DNA from: Ophiosphaerella korrae
Lineage: Eukaryota > Ascomycota > Dothideomycetes > Pleosporales > Phaeosphaeriaceae
NCBI GenBank assembly: GCA_028456385.1
Contig: JALNQF010000016.1
Coordinates: 124,001-188,000 of the forward strand
Length of the DNA: 64,000 nucleotides
Direction of reading: 5' to 3'
The notes beneath the pieces were generated by a model. It saw nothing but the letters and a program-made list of their open reading frames with translations, had not been told where the DNA came from and did no database searches. Position numbers and translations under genes: made by a program. Below are positions 32,182 through 42,652 of this stretch, piece by piece; position 1 is the stretch's first letter; every line of letters starts with the position of its first letter.

Positions 32182-33431
32182 ATGCCCTGTACTCGTGGAA
32201 AGGCCTAAAAGACTTTAGAGACAAAACCCTAGACTACCAAGGCTCCGCGTCGTGAGTTACATCCCAGTGAAAAGGTGTACGCCGTGGGCGCGGTGGTGGC
32301 GGGTACATCACAATACAGCCTCGTCAAACAACTTCCTGTAACACAGGGAGCGTTAAGCAAGCTTCTTGTGCGTACGAAGGGGCGAGCAGAGGCGTCGAAT
32401 TTGCCTATATGGGATCCACATCTCTACGAACTTGAACCTGGACGTAGGCATCTAGAACTTGACCTTTCAGAGGCACAGAAGAAGTTAGTTATCGCTGTTG
32501 CAACTCGTAACCATGAGAACCGTGAAAAGCAAAGCTGGCTAGCAATTTCTGACGGAGATTTCAACTATCTAGACTTCCTAAAGAAGCTCACTGTGACGAG
32601 CTTCGAAAATATTATGTATGGAGCTGGATATGCCCGCAGAGCTCCGGGACGTAAACCGACGCTTAATGATAGTCAGAAGGACTGCCGGCATCAGTGGGCT
32701 CTTGAGCACAACCCAGACAAGTACGAAGTCCGCAATAACTTAGGCTTCAACTATTGGCGAGTAGTATACACGGACGAGACGCCTGCGAGAGTTGGCGAAC
32801 AGCGTGGCATGTTACGGGCATGGGCGAGGCAGGACGAAGTTTACCATCCCGACGTGAAAAGACCGAAGATCCGCAACGATTGCGCCCTACGATTCTACGG
32901 TAGCTTTACCTACAACGCGAAGGGCCCTTATTACATATACTCTGAGACAAAAGACATGAAGAAGGCGGCACAAAGAGCTCTAGATCAGGAGAATCACGAC
33001 AACAAGTTACAGAGAGAATCTGTCGCAACCCAGAGCTCTACTACATACAATTCAGGTAAGCTCGCAGCAGTAAGCTCGCCGCACGAGCCGTTCGAGCTGC
33101 TCCACTGTATATAAGTAGCCCAGCTCAGATAGCTCTTCAATCAATGATCATCTCCCACTCATTCCTGAGCTCGCATCTCGCAACAGAATCTCCTGTCCCA
33201 AAGGCCCGTCAGGCTCTTGGAGAGATGGGCGAAGGTGAGGCCAACTCTCGCGCGTGGGCATGGACGAAGCAAAGCGAGCTCAAACGCGGTGACAGGTCTT
33301 GCGGAGGGATAGATGGTTATCGGCACAAAGAGGAAGTCCTTAAGCCTTTGCTAGTACCATGGACCAAATCTCTGCAAGTAAAAGGCAAAGATCCAATACT
33401 CCTCGAAGACCGCGCTCCTGCACATTCCTAG
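32182..33431 (+). mobile_element. Tc1/mariner-type transposon relic, transposase broken
   Basis: A Tc1-like DDE transposase is readable from ATG 32182. Two in-frame stops follow almost at once (TAA 32206-32208, TAG 32230-32232), both explained by CAA/CAG to TAA/TAG changes, the mark of RIP. After them the frame is open to about 33055: a helix-turn-helix-like region, TDETPARVGEQR (first catalytic Asp block) and LRFYGSFTYNAKGPYYIY. A 131-nt GT-AG intron-like gap (33056-33186) joins in phase to GGIDGYRHKEEVLKPLL and ILLEDRAPAHS (second Asp block). The copy then stops at 33429-33431, before the final catalytic residue and C-terminus. No terminal inverted repeats were recognised. It lies about 200 bp from the 5S gene. 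Confidence 0.8.
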
Positions 33432-33432
33432 G

Positions 33433-33456
33433 GTATGAAGGTATGAAGGTATGAAG
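33433..33456. repeat. Three tandem 8-bp units GTATGAAG
   Basis: Three perfect copies of GTATGAAG directly follow the truncated end of the transposase relic. They mark the break point of the element. Confidence 0.85.
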
Positions 33457-33527
33457 CTTCCTCCTATGGCGAGTCATGTTGGGTCGAATGTGGTTGGAGG
33501 TCTGACAAAATTCTCCGCGCTGTACAT

Positions 33528-33546
33528 ACCCTAACCCAACCCTAAC
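33528..33546. repeat. Short telomere-like string
   Basis: ACCCTAACCCAACCCTAAC resembles the CCCTAA telomeric unit, two and a half degenerate copies. It is far too short to be a telomere; it may be a chance match or a repair scar near the transposon end. Confidence 0.4.
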
Positions 33547-33918
33547 TAAGGCGTTTATGTACAATTCCCAATTCCCTAGGGAGGTACGTCATGGCGCAAG
33601 CACTCGCGCTCCCATGACAACGAACAAGGAAACACGAATGACAGCACAACGTTGCTCGTGAGACGTCCCTAAACGGGTAGCGCCTGTTGCTAGTGTGACG
33701 TGACCGGCCGAGGGTGAGAGGCGGGCAGCTGCCCCACAAAGCGGCGAGCACCTGCACAACATAGCTAAGTACCACTAAGAAAGCACTCACACGCCACTTC
33801 TCCCGCCTCACCCGACGCTTCCCATTTCCCATTTCCCATACCAAGTGCCTTTGTTTATTTGATCACCAGAAACAACACAAGCCCATCCCAACCCAATTGC
33901 AGCTGATCCTATCCCAAC
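33547..33918. other. Intergenic upstream of the RPEL gene
   Basis: No gene is supported. Positions 33827-33840 hold short repeated CCCATTTCCCATTTCCCATA units. This is presumably the promoter of the 33919 gene. Confidence 0.5.
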
Positions 33919-34462
33919 ATGGCCTCTGGGAACACGAGTGTCGTTGTGGACGAGACATCCATCTCGCCCGTGCGAAGTCACGAACGGCGCAATTCGTTGG
34001 AAAAGCACCTGCAGCACCGCCCGGAAGCCCAGGATCTCAAGAACAGACACATTTTGCTCGATACCACAACTGCTCCGTACGTCTGAGCATCCCCTGACCA
34101 CAGCGGAATCTTCCGTCTCATTTCACCCACCCTGCTCCCTCGTCATTTCTCCTGAGCGCTCTCTCGACTGATGTGTCATCCGTAGAGCCCTACAAGCCAA
34201 AGCCCTCGAGCTTGAGCGCCAGCGTGCCACAGACAACCTCAAGAAAGGCCTGAACCAACGCCCGGCTCGCGACGACCTCGTCCAACGCAACATCCTCCCC
34301 GAGTCGACCGCCGCGCCAGCTCTCCAAGGACATCAAAGGGAGCTTGATCTCCATATGAGGGCTGATAGCCTTGAGAAAGGGTTGAAGGGAAGGCCAAGCC
34401 CAGACGAACTTGTGAAACAGGGCATCCTCCAGAAAGATGAGAACCCAATAAAGGATGTTTAG
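33919..34462 (+). CDS. RPEL-repeat protein
   Basis: Two exons, 33919-34076 and 34186-34462, with a 109-nt GT-AG intron (34077-34185); 144 residues. Three RPEL motifs are spaced about 40 residues apart: HRPEAQDLKNRHIL, QRPARDDLVQRNIL and GRPSPDELVKQGIL, each preceded by an amphipathic helix (LEKHLQ, LKKGLN, LEKGLK). RPEL motifs bind monomeric actin in animals (MRTF, Phactr), where they tie G-actin level to transcription or phosphatase control. Small RPEL proteins of this size are conserved in filamentous fungi; their job is not established, and G-actin binding is inferred. No other domain is present. Confidence 0.9.
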
Positions 34463-35000
34463 GTGTTCAGTCTGCTCAGGCAGCAATCGGAAATAAAATC
34501 AAGTACAAATATCATGACAGTCTTTAAGCTTTCTTTGCTGCTTTATCGACCGAGGGGCCGTTCGCAAGCTATCAAAGTTGCGTCAGGCTAAAGGTCTAGT
34601 TTTGCTGCATGGGTGGAAAACTTCACAACATTTCACAGTCGTTTCACACCGCTGATGCCGTCAATTCGAGCTGTTGGTCATGTTTTCTAGGTCATGTTGA
34701 TATGATAAAACCTCTCCTCATCATTTCCCTTGAGTCATGCTTTGAATTGTGGGAAGTTGTTTGTTCATTCCTGCTCTAGGTTCGATACATTATCAACATC
34801 ACCAAGCTAATATTGCAGAAAAACGCCAAATTTGCCATTTGCAAAGAATAGCACAAATAGTTATTGCAAGGACATATAGTTGCTCAATTATCAATAAAAC
34901 TAAGTGGTTCTTATTCGTGCTAAAGCATGCGATTGATCGAAATAGCAAACTGAATTGGAGGCACACTTTAGTGGACGCCTTCCTTGCGCTCTTCTCGTAC
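34463..35000. other. Convergent intergenic / 3' UTR region
   Basis: This lies between the RPEL gene and the sugar transporter, which converge. AT-rich after about 34800. No gene or repeat was seen. Confidence 0.5.
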
Positions 35001-36703
35001 TTAGCGTTTGCCATCAATATTAAGCTCAGTGGCTTGCGGGTGAGCATGACTCTCATGGTCGGCTTCAATGTTCTTGACTAATTCGGTGACGCCAAACAAA
35101 TCGTCCATCTTTTCAAGAGAAAGACCCTTGGTCTCGGGAATCAAGAACCAGACGAAGATGAACATGGAAAAGCAAAAGGTTCCATATATAAGAAATGTCC
35201 TGCAGGATGTTAGCATCGATATTGCATTTTCTCAGCTTGAGGCGATAGCTTACCCATAACCACCCTTCCCGACAGTTGCCATCATATTGGGTGTTGCACG
35301 AGCGACAACGAAGTTGAATAGCCATTGGACAGCAGCAGCAATTGCAACATTTAGTGATCGTAGACGGGCTGCTGGAATCTCAGAAACGTAGATCCAGCAG
35401 ACAGGCCCCCAACCAAATTGGAAGAAGCAAGCGAAGAGGAATACGCAAACCAGAGCAAAGTAACCAGCCCCAGGCACAGGCTGACCTTTGACTGGTGGGT
35501 CAATGCGCATATACAAACCAATGTAGTACATAGAAAGACCCTGAGCAATGGACGTCCAAAGGAGCGAGCGACGGCGGCCGAGCGAGTCAGCAGCAAAAAT
35601 CAGGAAACACAGGCATCCGACCATTTTGACGATTCCGTAAATACCAGTAGCGAACAGCTTCACCTCGTTGCCCACAAGACCCAGGGCACTGAAGATCTGG
35701 GGCGCATAGTAGTTGATAGCATTGGTTCCGGTCATTTGCTGACAGATCATGAGGCCAATGGAGATGAGGGCGCGTTTACGGTTACCAGGAATGGTGAACA
35801 TCTCTCTCAAGAGGTCCTTAACTGAAGCACCAGCGATAAGCATGCGCTCGTGCTCGAGTTGCTCGGCAATGTCCCTGATTTCGTTCTGGACATACTCGTG
35901 CGAAAGGGGCAGGTTTCGCACACGAGCAAGGACGCTGTTGGCTTCCTCCCAACGATCTTGCTTCGCCAAGAAACGGGGAGACTCCTTATTGAGGGCCATG
36001 CAACCAACGAGAAGGACAGCGGGAAGAGCCTGTAATGCGAGCGGGACAATGTAGACTCTGGCGCTACCGGAAAGGTGTAGAAGAGATCCGTAATTGACCC
36101 AAAATGCGAGACAGGTTCCCGTGGTGATGAAAAGTTGGTAAAGGCCGGTTAAACCACCACGAATGGCACGCGGTGAGTTCTCGCTGATATACAGAGGTAC
36201 AACCATAGAGGCGGCACCAACACCAAGACCAGCAACCAAGCGTCCAATGTACATGACCTCGATGTGGCCAAGAGCAACAGCCTGGAGGACACATCCAACA
36301 ATAGTGACAAGACCGGCAACTTGCAGAGCAATTTTTCGTCCATACTTGTCAGCCATCCAGGATGCAATGAAGCAGCCAACAAAACATCCAGCTTGGAGTG
36401 TCGAGGCGATATTAGCGTTCAAGTCCGCCTTTGCCTTGTCATTGAGGCCCGTGATCTTGTACATACTAGAGCCAAAATTAGTTCTCAACTTTTTGCCACA
36501 AGACAGCGGACCACCTACGCTTTAAATTCTTTCAATTCAAGAACACCACCAATCGTGCCGATGTCAAAACCGAACAGCATACCGCCGAAGCAAGCAGATC
36601 CAGCCATGGCGAATGCACGCCATCCGTAAATCTCCGGTGGGTCGGACTTTACAGCATCGTTCTTGACAATCATGCGAATAATCGCAGCGCCGGCGGAAAC
36701 CAT
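35001..36703 (-). CDS. MFS sugar transporter (sugar porter family)
   Basis: Three exons on the minus strand: 36703-36519, 36465-35254 and 35199-35001; introns of 53 and 54 nt, GT-AG; 1596 nt, 531 residues. Twelve hydrophobic segments are visible. Sugar-porter signatures are ADKYGRKIA (loop 2-3), [19 protein letters not shown] (TM4), NKESPRFL (the PESPR block before the central loop) and PETKGLSLE after TM12. It is a plasma-membrane H+ symporter or facilitator for a hexose or related compound such as quinate; the substrate cannot be read from sequence. The ATG at 36703 (MVSAGAA) precedes TM1. It is divergent from the DUF2264 gene over 1.4 kb, suggesting uptake and processing of one substrate class. 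Confidence 0.92.
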
Positions 36704-38126
36704 GATGGGCGGCGATTGTATTAAATTGAGAATATGTCGAAAAACTCGGTTGATAGAACCCCGTGGACCTAAATACAATGAGATATTGATGATATGGATG
36801 ATACACAAACGACAATAGGAAACATACCAGGTTGTCGGAAAACGAAACGACAGGACGCAGGTCAAAGCCCTTGCCCTGAATCAGGAAGCAATCAGGCTTC
36901 GCGGGCGAGCGTTCTGTAATCTGCCCCAAACAGTCGCACTGGGAGAGAAAGGATGCCTCACAGATTACTGAAAACAACCCCATGTTGTGGAACTGCAGTA
37001 TCTATATACGACGCACGGTACAGCGGCCCAAGCGTATCCTAATCCCTAGCTCTAAGGTCAAGACGGGGTATCCAACGCCGTGGTCCTTGTTGCAGGATGC
37101 ACCTCCCCCAGACAACTACTCCACCGCATCCTCGGTCAGCGGCCATCCAAATCTGGGTTCGTTGGACCAAAGTGATGGCGCCCTTGAGAATGCTCCGTCG
37201 AATAATATGCAACAGTCGAGGAGCATTCGGTTTCTAGAAACTGTTCATTAGCGTCGCGCGGCGCAGTCGCAGCAGCAGAGTGGTGGGTTTTTCAAAATGC
37301 GTCTTGGAACTGCCAAGAAGGTGCACTTCTTCCGTCCAGTCAAGTGAGAGCGTGGCGGTCAGCCTCCATTTCAGTTGAAGGGCAGTGATTATCCCCGCCA
37401 AAAATGTCATGCTGGTGCTCGGGGGAAACGGCCGACCTTGCCGCTTTAGGTATGAAACAAGCCACCACCCCCCGCCATCACAGGCGCCACGGCTGTTATG
37501 GTCAATTATCCGGGAATTGGACAGGGCTCTGATTGGGGTCACCAGTGGCCCCACGAACATTCAACGCGTGATTGTGAAATGTGGAGGGCTGACTCTGATG
37601 GATATGGTGTGTGCCAAAGTACCTATATGATTACAATATTTGCATTTTTCGAAGAAACAAAGGCTGCAGAAGTTATATGTAGAAGCAAGCGTTCTGGCCT
37701 CATCTCACATTATTTTACTGTAAAACCGTAGTGCGTCCAAATTCTGGTGGAGCGCAGGATAAAATTAGCCACAACCACACCGAATCGTACAGCTTGAAGC
37801 AGAGCAAAACTGTGGCAAGCTGGTCAAACAGCCTTCACAGAACACTAGGGCATAATATCACATCAGCTTCGGGTTCGCTTGTCCACCCCTCCTTGATGCT
37901 TTTAGACTCGGCTAAGTTTGACACAGTCCCGAGAACGGCTTCACGTACTATTCCAAGAGGGCAGGATTACCCCACACTAGTCACAATTATTTTATGACCT
38001 CTATCATTTCCACCTTGCTTCATCACTATATCTGCGAAGGAGAGAGGAATTTCTGCGGGCCGAAATCTTGAGACTTGTTCCCCTTGGAATAATTGCAAGG
38101 CGATTGGAGAGATATACTTTAACAAG
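36704..38126. other. Divergent intergenic region between the sugar transporter and the DUF2264 gene
   Basis: No gene is supported across 1.4 kb. Short frames (for example 36982-37251) show no features. It likely contains both promoters; I could not assign a specific operator. Confidence 0.45.
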
Positions 38127-40146
38127 ATGACTGCCACAACAGCCAATGCCAATCGCGCCTTTCCGCTGCATCCTTTCTCCACGAATCCGCTCAAGACGCG
38201 TGACGATGTAGTGGCCGCCGTATCCTCGCTTCTAGATCCGCTCATTCCAGGCTTTTCCCCGCAAAATGCTATGATCAAAGTCGGGAGTACTGGAACACGC
38301 TTTGATGAGACTGCAGCACAGGTCGAAGGGTATGCGCGCCCACTATGGGGGCTTGCACCACTCCTTGCTGGTGGCAGCCAGTATGCCAATTCGAGCAAGT
38401 TTGTGCAAGGGTTAATATCAGGTACTGATCCTGAAAATGAAGAGTTCTGGGGATACATGGAGAATACGGACCAGAGAATGGTGGAAGCGTGCCCAATCGG
38501 GTACACGCTAGCTATTGCTAGCAAAGATTTCTGGGAGCCGTTGACAGATAAGCAAAAACAGAATGTAGAAGCATGGTTGGGAAGCATGAATGACAAGGAG
38601 ATGCCAAATACGAACTGGTATGATGCATCTCTTTTTATCGATGAACTTATTATGAACAACAACTAAATCTTCTGGCAGGCTATGGTTTCGCGTATTTGCA
38701 AACCTTGGACTCGAACGAAATGGGGCGAAATGGTCCAAAGAGCAGCTCGCAGCTGATATCAAGCAACTCAACACATTTTATCGAGGCGACGGTTGGTCGA
38801 ACGACGGTCCCGAGCATTACCGCCAAATGGACTACTACTCTGGCTCTTTCGCTATCCAATATCTGCAACTACTGTACGCAAAACTTGCGGCGGAAATCGA
38901 CCCAATACAATCGGCCGAGTATAAGAAACGTGCACAGTTGTATGCCCTTGATTTTGTACACTATTTCGATCCCGAGGGTCGAGCGATCACATTCGGGCGC
39001 TCACTGACATATCGGTGGGCTATGGTGGCTTTCTGGAGTTCTGTAGCATTTGCTGACGTCGAACTTCCGGAACCACTCTCATGGGGAGTGGTAAGAGGTA
39101 TATGGCTGCGGAACTTGCGATGGTGGACAACCCAACATGATATCTTCCAGTCTAATGGTATGCTCACCATTGGCTTCTCATACCCAAACACCTATCTCGC
39201 TGAGAACTACAACTCCCCTGGCTCGCCTTATTGGTGTATGCTAGCATTCGCTGCTCTTGCAGTGCCCGAATCCCATCCATTCTGGAGCGCGCCTGAAGAA
39301 CCACATCCATTTGCAAACCAGCGTGTGGTCAAAGCCCTACCCCATCCAAGGCATATTGTTGTCCGTAGCGGGGGCCATTCTTTCCTGCTTTCTAGCGGCC
39401 AATCATGCCACTACGCAATCAAGAACTCAAATGCCAAATATGGAAAATTTGCCTACAGCGCTGCATTTGCATATTCAGTGTCCACTGGGTACCAGGAGCT
39501 CGAACAGTTTGTACCAGAGTCTTCGCTCGCCTTGTCAGAGGATGGTGGCGAGCTATGGAAAATGCGTCGTGCACACAATGGCGACTCTGAGATCGAGAAC
39601 CACGATGGTGTGCCGGTCCTAGTGTCTAGCATGAAGCCATGGCACGATGTAGAGGTCTTGACATATTTGATTCCGCCAGCTGAAGATACGCCTAACTGGC
39701 ACCTGCGCGTTCATCGTATCCGGACGAAGCGCGACCTTATGACTGCAGAAGGCGCTTGGTCAGTCTATGGGTGCCGGGAGTCTGATGGAAGAGTCCTTAC
39801 TGAACTTCCCGAGTTCATTACAGAAGGCGAGGGCAGGAAGTCTGACACAATAAGTGCATTTGCAGCGTCTCGCACTGGAGCTGTTGGAATTGCCGAGTTA
39901 CACCAGGGTATGCGTAAGGGCAGGGTTATCCTCTCGGATGCGAATTCCAATCTGGTAGAGGCTAGAAGTGTGCTTCCCACGATTCATAAGGACCTTAAAG
40001 CTGGCGAGACTGCGTGGTTTGTGACGGCTGTGTATGCGCTGCCATCAAGTGTAGAGGGCTGGAAACAGCAATGGAAAGCTGGGTGGGAAAATAAGCCTAA
40101 GATACCAAAGTGGGTACAGGACAAGATTTCTGGAAGGTGGGATTAG
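38127..40146 (+). CDS. DUF2264 family protein (putative glycoside hydrolase-like enzyme)
   Basis: Two exons, 38127-38617 and 38679-40146, with a 61-nt GT-AG intron (38618-38678); 1959 nt, 652 residues. The N-terminal 400 residues have the Trp/Tyr-rich alpha/alpha-toroid character of DUF2264 ([60 protein letters not shown]). The remaining 230 residues look like the C-terminal beta-sheet part. DUF2264 proteins are related to GH families acting on uronic-acid sugars (part of the family has been placed in GH154); the exact substrate is not known for this copy. No signal peptide is seen, so an intracellular role on imported oligosaccharide fits the divergent sugar transporter. It is convergent with the small gene at 40255. 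Confidence 0.85.
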
Positions 40147-40254
40147 GCATGTGTCAAGGTGATAAAAGTGTAGGGAATGAAAAGTACAGTATTCGCAAGG
40201 TTTTGATAACTTAAAGACGCCAAAAAAAAACCCCCCCCCTACGAAAACGCTTGG

Positions 40255-40907
40255 CTAGTGACGTAGAAGTATAGAAGAAACCTCCCCTCGTCTCAAAATT
40301 TGTTTCTCCAATAGGACAAGCTTCATTCTCTCGCACAGATTCCCGTGCCAAGCATAATATTCTGTCGTCCACACCTTCCCATCGAATATATCGCGAGGCT
40401 CTACTTTATTGGACCAAGCTTTCGACTGTATACCTCCAACTGTTCGACTTCGCATCGTTGTTAGGGTCGATCTGGTTTGTAGTGGCTTTCTGGTCGCAAG
40501 AAGACTTGCCCAGACACTGTCATCGCACTTGACAAGTGTATCGAGTTTGTCTGCTCTACATTAGTCTTGCTGTGTCGCAACTTGTTGTGAGATTCCGCGT
40601 ACCTTCTTCAATCATGTTGGTCCATAAATCCTCGTTGACTCCCCATTTTTTCTGATGCATCAGTCTCGCGGACGTCTGTCTCTTCCGCGTTCCCTCGATC
40701 ATAGCGTTGTGGAATGCACCTCGACACTCCCTTTTGATCTGACGGCCATTGATTTCACTGAATGTGTCTCCTTAATCGTTAGGATATAATACCATGGTTT
40801 TTTTGCAGGGGATTACACTTACTGTCGGCAGTTGTGGCTTTGGATATGATAGGAGACACGCTGATGGCGGAATCACAGCGTGAGGGCGTTTCCCTGATTG
40901 GTGACAT
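40255..40907 (-). CDS. Small hypothetical protein, three exons
   Basis: Found by exon chaining on the minus strand: 40907-40823, 40770-40603 and 40550-40255, with two 52-nt GT-AG introns, each with a CTAAC/CTAAT branch site. The sum of 549 nt gives 182 residues with no internal stop. The start MSPIRETPSRCDSAIS is polar. Exon 2 is basic (INGRQIKRECRGAF; KRQTSARLMHQKKW). Exon 3 has DDSVWASLLATRKPLQ and a Trp/Tyr-containing end. I do not recognise the family; the character (basic, helical, Trp-containing) could suit a nucleic-acid-associated protein, but that is a guess. The neighbouring DUF2264 gene ends 108 nt away. Confidence 0.55.
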
Positions 40908-41362
40908 GTTGAGTTTCACGGCGATGATGATTGCTAAGCGAACATCAAATAATGGAACGAGAGCTGAAGATTTATAATAGTGATGCAGACGTTGAACGGT
41001 ATTGAGCAACAGCTGGCAATGTAGTGTAGCAATAACCAGACTAAGAAACACGGGATAAATTACAGATTACAGAAAGGCAAGAGCGACGCTAATCTTTCGG
41101 AACAAATACTATCGCGACTGCCCACTTGCTGCTATTGCGAGATACAATGTTTTGACATTCGTCCTGTTCATGGCTAAGGCTGGTGCTTTCGGTGGCAACA
41201 TTTGGCTTCACGCTTTTCATACAGTGGCTTTGACTCCCTCATACTATTCATAAGACATACCACGTACATTATCAGCGCTCATGTACCTCTTATATGATCG
41301 TTCTTTCTACTCACTGGGGTCGCGAGAACGCAATGCCCATATCAGCATTTAGATGAAAAGAA
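40908..41362. other. Intergenic, no gene supported
   Basis: This is the upstream region of the 40907 gene and the downstream region of the alcohol dehydrogenase. No features were recognised. Confidence 0.5.
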
Positions 41363-42652
41363 TCATGCGTTAAAATCAACGACTAGTCGACCCGCCACCT
41401 TCCCACCTCTCAGCTTTTCTACAGCCTCCGGCATTTTCGAGATAGGAAATACCTCATATATAGGTTTGAGTTTCCCCTGCATGATGTTAGTCGCGCAGGA
41501 GGAAAATCGACTGACATCTTACTTGAGCAGCGAACTCCAATGCTTTCGTAGTGTCAAATAAAGAACCGACCTTAGTTCCTATGACAGAGAGGTTCTACGA
41601 ACAGGTAAGCTTTTATCTCCTGTTAATTTGTGTCATAGCTACTCATACCTTTCCTACTAGTAGCATCGGATCTCCGCCAGCGAAGGCAGTTCCAGCAGGA
41701 GCTGTTGTGTCAGCACAAAATGTTTGCTTGTTCCGTAGCTTTTACTTACGAAGTCCGATGCACATTATCTTGCCACCAATGCGTGCCATCATTGGTGCGC
41801 TTGCATATGCGGTTCCGCTTGTTGCAGTGACAAAAATACCATGCGCGCCTTTCCCATCACAGATCTTCACTACCTCTGCCGCGACATGCTTAACCTTTGT
41901 GAAGTCAACAAAAGCCTCGCAGCCAAGCTTCATGCATAGCTCTTTCTTCTCGTCGCCTCCATCAACGCCGACAACACGCATGCCCATTGCTTTTGCAAGC
42001 TGTACACCCATATGCCCGACACCTCCACCTGCTCCTGGAAAGACCGCCCAATCTCCTGGCTTTAAGCCACTCTCCTTCAGCGAGCAATATACGGTGCTGC
42101 CTGAACACATGATAGGCCCTGCAACAAAATCGTCGACGCCGTCTGGGATGCGCTGAGTGTACCGCGCCGGACTAAGAAGGTATTCCTGGTAGGATCCTGG
42201 GAACTGTAGGCCTATTTGAGGACTCTCGTCGCAGTACGTTTCCTTGCCCGTCCAGCAGAGTTCACAATTGAAGCATGCATCATATGCTGGCTTAATACCT
42301 GCACGTTCACCGACCTTCCAATTCGTGACATTGGAGCCGATCTTCACCACAACTCCTGCTCCTTCGTGCCCTGGACTTCGAACACCAAACATCGACATTG
42401 CTGGGATGGGAAGATCCTTCAACATATAATGAATGTCCGAGTAACAGATTCCAGTTGTATTAAGTTTAATCAGGACATCGTTCGGGCCTGTAAAGGAGAG
42501 TTAGCTATGTCTTAACCAGTTCTAGGTGATCGCCACTTTCCTGGCTCAGGTACCGGGACATCCTCGACTTCAAGTGTGAAGTCCGGACCCTCGTTGACTA
42601 CTACACCGGCTTTACATGTTTTTGGTATGTCAAATAGTTTTGCGTCTGCCAT
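41363..42652 (-). CDS. Zinc-dependent alcohol dehydrogenase (MDR family), with GA-AG intron 1
   Basis: Five minus-strand exons: 42652-42541, 42487-41751, 41702-41649, 41594-41523 and 41476-41363; total 1089 nt, 362 residues. It oxidises alcohols with NAD(P)+. Catalytic zinc ligands are C52 (CYSD), H78 (GHEG) and C165; the structural zinc lobe has C109, C112, C115 and C123 (CFNCELCWTGKETYC); the dinucleotide fold has GAGGGVG (189-195). The length suits fungal ADH1/ADH3-type enzymes. Introns 2-4 (48, 54 and 46 nt) are GT-AG. Intron 1 (42488-42540, 53 nt) begins GAAAGT instead of GTAAGT, as if the donor T became A. A 29-nt alternative starting at GTTAAG is in frame but unusually short. The gene may therefore be poorly spliced. 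Confidence 0.88.
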
